Made by a program: the position numbers and the translations under genes. Positions 8,021-16,084 of a stretch of 64,000 bases of DNA are shown one piece after another. Numbering within the stretch: position 1 is the stretch's first letter; the number at the start of each line of letters is the position of its first letter. Under the pieces are notes generated by a model. It saw nothing but the letters and a program-made list of their open reading frames with translations, ran no database searches and was not told the origin of the DNA. Where the stretch lies: assembly GCA_020161295.1 (NCBI GenBank), contig JAIUOA010000008.1:1-64000 (forward strand). The letters are read 5' to 3'. The DNA is from Bacillota bacterium (GTDB taxonomy: Bacteria; Bacillota; Clostridia; Peptostreptococcales; Acidaminobacteraceae).

Positions 8021-8941
8021 CTAGTCCTCCATCTTAATTCTTGGATCGATTACACTATAAAGAATATCGACGATGAGTACCATGATGACAAGGAACAGCG
8101 CATAGAAAATCGTAATTCCCATCAGTACTGTATAGTCTCTGTTACCAACACTCTCGACGAAGTGTTTACCCATACCTGGAATCGCAAATACCTTTTCAAT
8201 AACAAAAGATCCTGTCAATAATGAGGCAATCATTGGACCCAAATAAGTGACAACTGGGATTAAAGCATTTTTCAAAGCATGTTTATAGATGACTTTATTA
8301 TTGGATAATCCTTTAGCTCTCGCAGTTCTAATATAGTCCTGCTGAAGCACCTCGAGCATGCTCGATCTGGTAAGACGTGCAACGAATGATAGTGAGAATC
8401 CCGAAAGGGCGATTACGGGGCCGATCATGTGTTTCCATGAGGTCAAGCCATTTGATGGTAAAACATTGAGTTTAGCACTAAAAATATAAATAATTCCTGT
8501 GGCCATTACGAATGATGGAATCGTAACTCCTAGAGTAGCTATAAACATTACTAAGCCATCCTGCCATTTGTTCTGTTTAAGTGCGGAGATAATGCCTAAT
8601 GGTATACCCACAAATATAACCACTAATACCGCCGCTAAACCAATTTTCAATGTCGCTGGAAAACCTTCTTCGATTAAAGTATTAACTGTTACACCAGCAC
8701 GTTGAAACGATGGTCCTAAATTAAACGTCAATACGCCCTTAACATAATCCACATACTGCTTCCACAGTGGATCATCCAGGTGATACTTTTTGTTAAGTGC
8801 CTCTAACACAGCGTCTGGTAATTGCTTTTCCCTCGTGAAAGGTCCGCCTGGTATAGCGTGCATCATGATAAATGTAATCGTGATGATGACGAGCAACGTC
8901 ACAGCCATGGTCAGAGTTCTTTTAACTAAAAATCTCCCCAA
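8021..8941 (-). CDS. oppB: Oligopeptide ABC transporter permease OppB
   Basis: This permease of about 306 residues has six predicted membrane segments. It opens LGRFLVKRTLTMAVTLL like other OppB proteins and carries MMHAIPGGPF, the EAA loop ARAKGLSNNKVIYKHALKNAL, and the C-terminal VDILYSVIDPRIK. It is the first gene of the opp operon. The TTG at 8941 is preferred because AAGGGG lies eight bases upstream; a GTG at 8950 directly abuts that site and has no room for a ribosome. Confidence 0.9.
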   Translation of the reverse strand: MGRFLVKRTLTMAVTLLVIITITFIMMHAIPGGPFTREKQLPDAVLEALNKKYHLDDPLWKQYVDYVKGVLTFNLGPSFQRAGVTVNTLIEEGFPATLKIGLAAVLVVIFVGIPLGIISALKQNKWQDGLVMFIATLGVTIPSFVMATGIIYIFSAKLNVLPSNGLTSWKHMIGPVIALSGFSLSFVARLTRSSMLEVLQQDYIRTARAKGLSNNKVIYKHALKNALIPVVTYLGPMIASLLTGSFVIEKVFAIPGMGKHFVESVGNRDYTVLMGITIFYALFLVIMVLIVDILYSVIDPRIKMED

Positions 8942-9536
8942 TTCATTCACCCCTTAATTTTAGTCTGCAATTCTATTGTGCAACAATATATATTATCATA
9001 ATCCTAATGTTTGAATTTTGCAATAAATTTCAGGCCGTTAACATCGTATGGATTAATTTATACGATTAACTTTTCGCAATAAACACGTCAAATATTACGG
9101 TATTTTAACAGATTCCATTATGATCGTTCACAGATTATTCACACTTTATGCAGCCTTGCACCCATTGAAATTACAATAAATATGTGGTTAAAGCATCTAA
9201 ATTGAACATTCTCGTTAACAAATATGTCGTATAATTATTACATCCATATAATTATCCGTCAACGTATTTTATATTCATAACATGTATAAAAATCACGTCA
9301 TATTTGGCAAAGCCCCTTTTTTGCAAGTATCCGGTTCAAATCTTTCATATTTCACCTAATTTGCGATAGCGAAAACACTAACTCTCAGAAATAGGCACTA
9401 TAAAAAAACTATATAATAGAAGAAAACGATATTTTTTTATGAACTTCAACTTACATTTGCAAGCTTACACTTATTTTTTAACTACCAATAAAAAATTTGA
9501 GTGCTATAATAATGATAATATAACTGGAGGTCCCGT
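8942..9536. promoter_or_regulatory. Divergent opp / ade intergenic region with promoters
   Basis: About 590 AT-rich bases with no gene. For opp, TTGCAA (9023-9018) and TATGAT (9000-8995) on the minus strand are 17 bp apart, about 54 bp before oppB. For ade, TGCTATAAT (9502-9510) is an extended -10 on the plus strand, 27 bp before the start codon, with AACTGGAGG (9522-9530) as ribosome site. I found no purine riboswitch, T-box or other recognisable RNA in the middle part. Confidence 0.55.
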
Positions 9537-11279
9537 ATGGCAGACTTTGATAAAATACAACGAATGAAAAAAAGAACTGAACTTGCATCAGGTAAAATGC
9601 CTGTTTCACTAGTGCTTAAGAACGGACGAATCATCAACGTCTTTAACGGCAAAATTATTCATGGCGATCTCGCCATCGATCATGGAAAAATTATCGGAAT
9701 CGGCAATTACGAGGGAGAACAAGTTATCGACCTTGAAGGGAAATATGTTGCACCAGGTTTAATCGATGCCCATATGCACATGGAGTCTACTTTGGTAACA
9801 CCTGATCAAATGGCGAAAATAATCGTCCCTAGAGGAACGACGACGGTTATCGCCGATCCGCATGAAATCGCCAATGTATTAGGAATTAAGGGCGTCGAAT
9901 TTATGATGGAAGCCACAGAAGGAACTGTGCTAAATGGTTTCTTTATGATGCCCTCATGTGTCCCTGCAACCCCTCTTGAGCATTCAGGGGCAATCCTGGA
10001 CAGAGAAGCGCTTTCGGTGCTTGAAAACCATCCGAAAATTCTTGGCCTTGGAGAGGTTATGGACTTTGTTAGTGTCATCGCTGGCGATACCGCTGTTATC
10101 GAGAAGCTTGAAATGGCTGATCGGATGATCATAGATGGCCATGGTCCTGGGCTTACAGGAAAATCACTTAATGCTTATATGATCAATGGCATCCGTACGG
10201 ACCATGAGTGTACCACACTTGATGAGATGGAGGAACGAATCGGCCTAGGCATGTACGTGGCAATACGCGAAGGAACCGCTGCGAAAAATCTCGACGCACT
10301 CATCAAGGGTGTCAATGCGCATACCAAACAACAGTGTATGTTCTGTACCGACGATAAACACCCTGAAGATATCCTAAAGCACGGACATATCGACTTCAAT
10401 GTCCGTCGCGCCATCCAACTAGGACTCGACCCAATCACCGCCATTCAAATGGCCACCATCAATCCTGCCAGATGTTATAACCTGCGCGATATCGGTGCAA
10501 TTGCGCCTGGATATGACGCTGACTTAGTGGTATTCGACAACTTCGAATCCTTTGAAATATTAGAAGTGTATAAGAAGGGGTATCAGGTCGCGCGAAACAA
10601 AGAAGCCTTGTTCGATGTTCAACCGACAGATATATCGGGTGTCGTCAATACCGTTAAAATCAGCCCGATTACCCCAGATCAGTTAGCGCTTCCACTTGAC
10701 TCCGATGTTGCACACGTCATCCGAATTACACCGGATTCTTTGATAACAGAACATGCCATAAGGCGTGTCTATTTAGATGGAAACAATCACTTCATCGCTA
10801 ACCGACATATAGATATTAAAAAAATTGCGGTTATCGAACGCCATGGCAATACCAGTAACATTGGTATCGGCCTCGTTGAGAACTTTCACATTAAAAATGG
10901 CGCCATCGCCACCACCATAGCACATGATTCACACAATATTATCGTTATCGGCGACAACGACGACGACATGGCGCTGGCCGTTAATGAGTTGGTTGCTCTT
11001 CAGGGAGGGATCGCAATAACGTCAAATGGGAAAGTTCTCGATTCCCTTCCTTTGCCGATTGCAGGCCTCATGTCAAATTTAAGCATGGAAAGCGTCTCTG
11101 AGAAACTCAGACAACTTCGTTCCCTTGCAATAGAATCCCTCGGCATCCCACCATACTTGGAGCCATTTATGACGCTTAGTTTTCTTGCATTGCCTGTAAT
11201 CCCTGAGATTAAAATCACTGATAGTGGTTATTATGATGTCACTAAATCGCGTTTTATCGAAGTATCAGAAAAATTATAA
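9537..11279 (+). CDS. ade: Adenine deaminase
   Basis: This 580-residue metal-dependent amidohydrolase converts adenine to hypoxanthine and ammonia in purine salvage. It shows the metal-binding strand GLIDAHMHMESTLVTP (about 75-90), TTTVIADPHEIANVLG, GHGPGL with a ligand His, and CTDDKHPED with the catalytic Asp. The C-terminal adenine deaminase domain ends about 10 residues before the stop. Length fits Bacillus/Clostridium Ade. It stands alone with its own promoter. Two c-di-GMP riboswitches lie on the same strand directly downstream. Confidence 0.95.
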   Translation: MADFDKIQRMKKRTELASGKMPVSLVLKNGRIINVFNGKIIHGDLAIDHGKIIGIGNYEGEQVIDLEGKYVAPGLIDAHMHMESTLVTPDQMAKIIVPRGTTTVIADPHEIANVLGIKGVEFMMEATEGTVLNGFFMMPSCVPATPLEHSGAILDREALSVLENHPKILGLGEVMDFVSVIAGDTAVIEKLEMADRMIIDGHGPGLTGKSLNAYMINGIRTDHECTTLDEMEERIGLGMYVAIREGTAAKNLDALIKGVNAHTKQQCMFCTDDKHPEDILKHGHIDFNVRRAIQLGLDPITAIQMATINPARCYNLRDIGAIAPGYDADLVVFDNFESFEILEVYKKGYQVARNKEALFDVQPTDISGVVNTVKISPITPDQLALPLDSDVAHVIRITPDSLITEHAIRRVYLDGNNHFIANRHIDIKKIAVIERHGNTSNIGIGLVENFHIKNGAIATTIAHDSHNIIVIGDNDDDMALAVNELVALQGGIAITSNGKVLDSLPLPIAGLMSNLSMESVSEKLRQLRSLAIESLGIPPYLEPFMTLSFLALPVIPEIKITDSGYYDVTKSRFIEVSEKL

Positions 11280-11329
11280 TTCCGATTATGTAAACCTGTT
11301 TATTTTCTTATCAAATGGGTATCATTTAT

Positions 11330-11476
11330 AATAGCAAATCATAGAAAACTATGAGGCGCAAAGCTATAGGGTCTAAACCTGGTATTTGAATAGTTGTTAT
11401 TGAAGAGTTGTTCTCTAAAGAACTTGCCTAGACGGCTTCATAACACCAAATGCAGGCAAGACAGCCAGCTGTCAAA
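11330..11476 (+). promoter_or_regulatory. c-di-GMP-I (GEMM-I) riboswitch, copy 1
   Basis: The order of conserved parts matches GEMM-I: AGCAAATC, a P2-type hairpin CATAG-AAAA-CTATG, then GGCGCAAAGCTATAGGGTCT and the closing GACAGCCAGCTGTC element that carries the receptor side. The variable stem CCTGGTATTTG...CAAATGCAGG is extended by about 50 bases, larger than usual. It begins about 50 bp after the ade stop. No coding sequence follows on this strand. Confidence 0.85.
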
Positions 11477-11489
11477 AAACTTTTCGGAA

Positions 11490-11613
11490 TCATAGCAAAA
11501 CACAAGAAATTGTGCGACGCAAAACTAGAAGGACCTAACCTTAAAGCGTCTTTAATAATTCAAAACCCTTTAAAGACATAAATTCTTTAAGTATGGCAGC
11601 CAGTTACCGAGAA
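11490..11613 (+). promoter_or_regulatory. c-di-GMP-I (GEMM-I) riboswitch, copy 2
   Basis: Bases 11494 onward read AGCAAAACACAAGAAATTG followed by TGCGACGCAAAACTAG, a hairpin with GAAA loop plus the GACGCAAA core. The 3' part ATGGCAGCCAGTTACCGA (11594-11611) is the clostridial GEMM-I consensus. It lies 14 bp behind copy 1 and is followed by AAAAG and a run of seven T, then a separate strong hairpin. Tandem GEMM aptamers are known from other bacteria; the missing downstream gene is the odd point. Confidence 0.88.
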
Positions 11614-11634
11614 AAGTTTTTTTGTGCATAAAAT

Positions 11635-11673
11635 TAGGGTTGTGTCACTCATCCAAAGTGATACAACCCTTAT
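11635..11673. terminator. Strong bidirectional terminator after the riboswitch tandem
   Basis: TAGGGTTGTGTCACT pairs with AGTGATACAACCCTT around a 7-base loop. On the plus strand it ends the riboswitch transcript; on the minus strand it can terminate the glycosyltransferase mRNA, whose stop is 15 bp away. Confidence 0.85.
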
Positions 11674-11687
11674 TTCATTTCTCAACA

Positions 11688-12866
11688 TTATGCATCACGT
11701 TGCTTCTCAGCCAACCGATCGATGATTTCCAAATAACGCTCATATGCTCTTCCGACAGCATCATCCCACGATAAGTAGATTTTATCTGCAGCGGACTGTC
11801 CAATTCGTCTTAACCGCTGGTGATCTTTCGTCGCTAAGATGATTTCTTCAGCGATGGCCTCTACCGTTTCTTCGATTAGGATGCCTGTATCGTTATGTGT
11901 AATGCCCTCGGCCGCACAGCTTTCTTTGACGATCAACGCAGGGCAATTGCACGCAGCCGCTTCTCTAACGACAATTCCGTTTGTATCATAGGTCGAAGGA
12001 AACAGGAATAGGTTCGCGCGACTAAAATAATGTCTAAGTTCTTCTCGGTCTCTTATAGCACCTGTGAAAATAACTTTATCCGACAACTGTTTAGATGCCA
12101 CATAGTCCATAATTTCTGGACGATCCACACCCTCACCGACGAAAATCATTTTAAAGGTTGCACCTGATTCCGAAGCCTTTGATAGACCATCGATGATAAA
12201 CTTAATGTTTTTATACCACATCATACGCCCTACGAATAAGAACACTGTCTCGTCGGAGGATAAGCCATGCTTCTGCTCCACTGACTTGATCTCATCAGAT
12301 GTAGACTGACGCTTAACAAAATCAGTCCCATTTTCCATGACGATGAAATCCCCACGATAGCCTAAGCTTCGTAGATTTTCGCCCGCCCCTTTTGAGACGA
12401 CCCAGACTTCATCACACGCATTGATGTTGCTAAGTAAAAAGCGTATGGAAACCGACTTCAATGGATTTAATGCGACACGCTTATCGATGTCCAAATCAAA
12501 CTTCGTATGATACGTAAACACAATCGGCGTTCCCGTATAACGACGCATCACCCGTGCTAGAATCGCGGAAGTAAATGGACTATGGATATGCATGATGTCT
12601 AAATATTCTTTGTTGATTTTACGAATCAATAACGGACTAAAAGGATTACCCATTCGATAGCCAATGCGCTTTCCCACGTTGGCGCTTGAATACCGGATGA
12701 CTTTAAACGGATAATCATCGACGACTTTTGGATACCAAGGCGTCGCTACCACCGCTTTACCAAAGCGTTTTTGAATTACACGGGCATAATTCACTGCGGT
12801 ATTCGCCACACCATCAATCACTGGCGGGAAAGAATCATTGAAAATGCCTACATTCAATCTGCGCAT
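11688..12866 (-). CDS. GT4-family glycosyltransferase
   Basis: This 392-residue GT-B enzyme has an N-terminal acceptor domain, NVGIFNDSFPPVIDGVAN, as in glycosyltransferases that act on diacylglycerol or phosphatidylinositol, with HIHSPFTSA in the cleft. The C-terminal donor domain has FVGRMMWYKNI and LFLFPSTYDTNGIVVREAAAC, whose ExxxxxxE-like segment binds the sugar nucleotide. No membrane segments are evident. A lipid glycosyltransferase role is plausible but not fixed. The ATG at 12866 has AGAGAGGTT upstream; earlier in-frame starts lack a ribosome site. Its 3' end faces the c-di-GMP riboswitch tandem. Confidence 0.85.
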   Translation of the reverse strand: MRRLNVGIFNDSFPPVIDGVANTAVNYARVIQKRFGKAVVATPWYPKVVDDYPFKVIRYSSANVGKRIGYRMGNPFSPLLIRKINKEYLDIMHIHSPFTSAILARVMRRYTGTPIVFTYHTKFDLDIDKRVALNPLKSVSIRFLLSNINACDEVWVVSKGAGENLRSLGYRGDFIVMENGTDFVKRQSTSDEIKSVEQKHGLSSDETVFLFVGRMMWYKNIKFIIDGLSKASESGATFKMIFVGEGVDRPEIMDYVASKQLSDKVIFTGAIRDREELRHYFSRANLFLFPSTYDTNGIVVREAAACNCPALIVKESCAAEGITHNDTGILIEETVEAIAEEIILATKDHQRLRRIGQSAADKIYLSWDDAVGRAYERYLEIIDRLAEKQRDA

Positions 12867-13015
12867 AATAACCTCTCTAAATAGTTTTACTGTTCGCCAC
12901 ATCAAAATTTTACCAGATAGTTCACAGATAAGATAGTTAAAATTTCCTTAAAAGAGTGTTATAAACTGGGAAATAGGGTATAATAGCATCAAAGTCAATT
13001 GGAAGGAGAATGCCT

Positions 13016-13417
13016 ATGTTATTTAAAAAAATGCAAGAAAAAAGAGAAGCAGAAATTAGAAGACAAAAAAAGGACACCCTTAAAAAAGTAGGTGCCGCTT
13101 TTATCATCGGTAGCGTCATTTCTTCTGTTGCAACACTTTTCACAGCCCCGAAATCAGGTAAAGAAATGCGTCAGGATGTGGCTGAAAAGGTTGGAGAAGG
13201 TGCAGAACTCGTTAAAGACGGCGCTACAAAGGTCGTTAAAAAAACAGGAGATGTGCTTCATGAGGCTGTTAACAAAGGCCAAGAGTTAAAAGATAAGGTG
13301 ATCAATAAAGTTCAAAATAAACCGGAAATCGAGAAAATTGCCGCTGAAGCCATCGCTTCCGCTGAAGAAAAGATTGAAGCTGTCTCTGAAGCCCTTGAAG
13401 AGAAAATTGAATCTTAA
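13016..13417 (+). CDS. YtxH domain protein
   Basis: This 133-residue protein has a basic N-terminus (LFKKMQEKREAEIRRQKK), one membrane helix (about 25-45) ending in FTAPKSGKEMRQD, the hallmark of YtxH, then a long Lys/Glu/Ala-rich amphipathic helix to the end. YtxH proteins are linked to general stress but their activity is unknown. The ATG at 13016 is chosen because GGAAGGAG lies eight bases upstream, too close to an ATG at 13010. A TATAAT (12979-12984) lies 31 bp upstream of the start. Confidence 0.8.
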   Translation: MLFKKMQEKREAEIRRQKKDTLKKVGAAFIIGSVISSVATLFTAPKSGKEMRQDVAEKVGEGAELVKDGATKVVKKTGDVLHEAVNKGQELKDKVINKVQNKPEIEKIAAEAIASAEEKIEAVSEALEEKIES

Positions 13418-13425
13418 TCAAAAAC

Positions 13426-13450
13426 AAATGACCCTTTACGGGTCATTTTT
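13426..13450 (+). terminator. Terminator of the ytxH-like gene
   Basis: AAATGACCC-tttac-GGGTCATTTTTT lies 9 bp after the stop codon and ends in a T run. Confidence 0.85.
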
Positions 13451-13486
13451 TCATTTACAGGCACTATAAACAATCAGATTTATCTC

Positions 13487-13648
13487 TTAAAACTTGATTT
13501 CTTTAATGTCCACTGAAGTACAACTGCTTTTGCTACTGCAACTGCTACAGCCACTACACTTGCCTTTTTTCATGTCCGAGAAGGCTTTTCGACCAGCAAA
13601 GAACAGGATGCCGGCGAAAATTAATCCCACAACTAAGGTTGCTCCCAT
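13487..13648 (-). CDS. FeoB-associated Cys-rich membrane protein
   Basis: This 53-residue protein has one N-terminal membrane helix (MGATLVVGLIFAGILFFAGR), then a cytoplasmic tail with four cysteines in KCSGCSSCSSKSSC. That matches the small FeoB-associated Cys-rich family, which sits behind feoB in many Firmicutes. The function is not established; metal handling during Fe2+ uptake is presumed. It starts 12 bp after the feoB stop on the same strand, with AAAGGATTAATT before the ATG, so it is the last gene of the feo operon. Confidence 0.85.
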   Translation of the reverse strand: MGATLVVGLIFAGILFFAGRKAFSDMKKGKCSGCSSCSSKSSCTSVDIKEIKF

Positions 13649-13660
13649 AATTAATCCTTT

Positions 13661-15601
13661 CTACGCGTTTCTTTTTCGGTCTGCGCGTTTAAACAAGACG
13701 GTTAATAGAACTGCATATGCGGTGAGAACGAGGATCGCAGGAATAAAACCCACTCCAGTTTTACCGTAAACCACCAAAGTACCGATTTGAGAAATTAAGA
13801 TGGCGACGATATAACCGACGCTTAACTGGAATCCTAATCCTCTCCAAAGCCATTTCTTATCGCCCATTTCACTTCTCATAGCACCGATTGCGGCAAAACA
13901 AGGGGGTATAAAGAGGTTTAGCGCTAAAAACGCGTAAGCTGTAACTGGATTAAACATCGTCGTGAGTTCACCGCCTGGCGCATGAAGAGACTCCTCGGAT
14001 ACGGCAGCGAGTAGAATCGCCAGTGTGGCCACGACATTCTCTTTCGCGATAAACCCAGTAACAGTGGTCGCAGCCAGTTGCCAGCCCACAAGCCCTACAG
14101 GAATCAACAGAGGTGCTAAAATCGTGCCTAAGCTCGCTAAGATACTAGCGCTTTGATTATCCACAGGTTGGAAGTTGAAACCATAGGCTTGCATGAACCA
14201 TACCAGTGTGTTCATAACGAGAATGATGGTAGATGCCTTGATGATAAACCCTTTAGCCTTATCAAACATCTGGATAACGGCATGCTTTATGCTGGGAACT
14301 TTATATTCTGGAAGCTCTAAAATAAATGAATTCGCTGGTTCGAAAACAAATAATCGCTTTAATATCAAACCGCCGATGATAATGATGATAAAGGCTAAGC
14401 TATAGATACTTGGTCCAACCCAGCTCGATTCAGGGAAAAACACCATGGAGAACAACGTGATCACTGGAAGCTTAGCGCCACAAGGGACAAAAGGTGTCAA
14501 TATCGTCGTAATGCGTTTTTCGTTATCGTCCTCGATGGTTCTCGTGGCCATAACGCCTGGGATAGCACATCCAGAGCCGACGATCATAGGAATGATAGAC
14601 TTGCCTGACAATCCAATTTTCTTAAAATAACGGTCCATAAGCACTGCCACTCTAGACATGTAGCCACTGTCTTCCAGAAGTGCCAGACAGAAGAATAAAA
14701 CCATGATGAGTGGAAGGAATCCTATCACCGCCCCGACGCCACCGATGGCACCATCGACGATTAAAGCCTGAAGTAATGGATCAACACCGATTCCTTCGAA
14801 GAATCCGTTAAGGGCATTTGGCACGATTTCACCGAAAAGCACATCGTTCACGAAACCAGATAAATAACCGCCCAGTCCCTCGATGGAAAATGCGTAAACT
14901 GCCCACATGACGAAGAAGAATATCGGTAATCCCCATATTTTATGCGCCACTATACGGTCCACTTTATCGGAAAGGGTAATCTTCGAGGTGTCATGTCGCT
15001 TAACCATGACCTTTAGAAGGAGCTCTGAAATATAGCGTTGTCTCGCTTTATCCTTCTCTTCACCATCCGTCACCTGGATAGCAGGCGCGAGCTGTGTCCC
15101 TTTTGCTTTCCCTACTTCAATTACTTTATGCATAAGTGCCTTGATACCCGTTTCCATGTTGGCGGTGATGGCCACGATTGGGCATCCAAAAGTCTCCTGA
15201 AGCGCTTTAAAGTCGATTTCGTTACCGCGCTTGGTGAGGATGTCCGATTTATTCACAGCGATAACGACTGGTATTCCCACCTCTAGAAGCTGTGTCGTAA
15301 AAAATAAGCTTCTCTCGAAATTCGCGCCATCAACGATATTGATAATCACATCCGGTGCTTCACCTAAAATCACATCACGTGTAATGGCTTCTTCGCCCGT
15401 ATATGGGGAAATGGAATAGGCGCCAGGTAAATCCAAAATAGTGACTTTTCCTGCACCTTTTGCGTATTTGCCCTTAAGTGGTGCTTCCTTTTTATCGACA
15501 GTAACGCCGGCCCAGTTGCCCACATATTCTGTTTTCCCTGTAAGTACATTAAACAAAGTCGTCTTCCCAGAATTGGGATTACCGGCTAATGCAATTTTCA
15601 T
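13661..15601 (-). CDS. feoB: Ferrous iron transporter FeoB
   Basis: This 646-residue protein has an N-terminal G domain with P-loop GNPNSGKTT (7-15), DLPGAYSI (G3), NKSD (G4) and a helical GDI segment. The membrane core has two Gate motifs (FVPCGAKLPV, FIPPCFAAIGAMR) and about eight to ten helices. It imports Fe2+. The ATG at 15601 has AGGGGGTC upstream. A Fur box and a hairpin lie in the 130-bp gap to feoA, so it may have its own iron-controlled start as well as read-through from feoA. Confidence 0.95.
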   Translation of the reverse strand: MKIALAGNPNSGKTTLFNVLTGKTEYVGNWAGVTVDKKEAPLKGKYAKGAGKVTILDLPGAYSISPYTGEEAITRDVILGEAPDVIINIVDGANFERSLFFTTQLLEVGIPVVIAVNKSDILTKRGNEIDFKALQETFGCPIVAITANMETGIKALMHKVIEVGKAKGTQLAPAIQVTDGEEKDKARQRYISELLLKVMVKRHDTSKITLSDKVDRIVAHKIWGLPIFFFVMWAVYAFSIEGLGGYLSGFVNDVLFGEIVPNALNGFFEGIGVDPLLQALIVDGAIGGVGAVIGFLPLIMVLFFCLALLEDSGYMSRVAVLMDRYFKKIGLSGKSIIPMIVGSGCAIPGVMATRTIEDDNEKRITTILTPFVPCGAKLPVITLFSMVFFPESSWVGPSIYSLAFIIIIIGGLILKRLFVFEPANSFILELPEYKVPSIKHAVIQMFDKAKGFIIKASTIILVMNTLVWFMQAYGFNFQPVDNQSASILASLGTILAPLLIPVGLVGWQLAATTVTGFIAKENVVATLAILLAAVSEESLHAPGGELTTMFNPVTAYAFLALNLFIPPCFAAIGAMRSEMGDKKWLWRGLGFQLSVGYIVAILISQIGTLVVYGKTGVGFIPAILVLTAYAVLLTVLFKRADRKRNA

Positions 15602-15677
15602 TTTGACCCCCTGAATTCTTCGTATAAAATAGCGGACCTAGTTTTGATCCCCTTATGCCATTTTTTGTGTTGTGCCA

Positions 15678-15698
15678 ATGATAATCATTATCATCATT
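15678..15698 (-). promoter_or_regulatory. Fur box between feoA and feoB
   Basis: AATGATAATCATTATCATCATT holds a TGATAAT-C-ATTATCA palindrome, a perfect 7-1-7 Fur site. It lies about 77 bp upstream of feoB. Next to it at 15711-15728 is a 7-bp stem, ATACCGC/GCGGTAT, with a GAAA tetraloop on the minus strand and no U-tract. An internal iron-responsive promoter for feoB is likely, though I cannot place clear -35/-10 boxes. Confidence 0.8.
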
Positions 15699-15731
15699 AG
15701 GGCATTTTTTATACCGCTTTCGCGGTATAAT

Positions 15732-15950
15732 TTAGTGTTCTGCCAGTACAATTGCTTTAGCCATGGATTCGTCAAGGGCATAGCGGCTATCCTTAATGTT
15801 GACGACATAATTGCCAGCCAATATAGAGATGAGTGTTATTTCCTCACCTTCGCTGCAACCTAGACTGAATAAGAATTTCTTTACTTTTTCTTTTCCTTCA
15901 ACTTTAGCAATAGAACGTGTTTGTCCAATTTTTGCCTTTGATAACAACAT
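15732..15950 (-). CDS. feoA: FeoA domain protein, ferrous iron transport
   Basis: This 72-residue SH3-like protein, LLSKAKIGQTRSIAKVEG ... SLGCSEGEEITLIS ... VNIKDSRYALDESMA, fits the FeoA family in length and motif order. FeoA binds FeoB and supports Fe2+ uptake. The ATG at 15950 follows AGGTGA. It is the first gene of the feo operon, behind a promoter overlapped by Fur half-sites. Confidence 0.92.
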   Translation of the reverse strand: MLLSKAKIGQTRSIAKVEGKEKVKKFLFSLGCSEGEEITLISILAGNYVVNIKDSRYALDESMAKAIVLAEH

Positions 15951-15998
15951 GCTTTCACCTACTTTTCATGAGTGCACTGCACTGAAATAGTCTCTTTA

Positions 15999-16034
15999 TT
16001 GATAAAGATTATCATAATCGTTATCAATTGTCAA
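15999..16034 (-). promoter_or_regulatory. feoA promoter overlapped by Fur half-sites
   Basis: On the minus strand TTGACA (16034-16029) and TAATCT (16011-16006) are 17 bp apart. Across the spacer and -10 run GATAAC, GATTAT and GATAAT hexamers (16027-16001), an overlapping Fur-type array. Iron-loaded Fur would block RNA polymerase here. Confidence 0.8.
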
Positions 16035-16084
16035 TGCGCTCACAATAATGTAGTTGTAAACTTTTATTAAAAAATTTGAAGTGT

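Noticed and set aside
9300..9330. Possible minus-strand c-di-GMP riboswitch before oppB (GGGGCTTTGCC)
   Set aside because: It lacks the GACGCAAAGC core, the GAAA-loop hairpin and the GGCAGCC 3' element.
13494..13769. Plus-strand open frame opposite the feoB end
   Set aside because: It lies opposite feoB and the FeoB-associated Cys-rich gene, has no ribosome site and translates to unlikely protein.
15709..15730. ATACCGC/GCGGTAT hairpin as a feoA terminator
   Set aside because: On the minus strand it is followed by A residues, not a U-tract.
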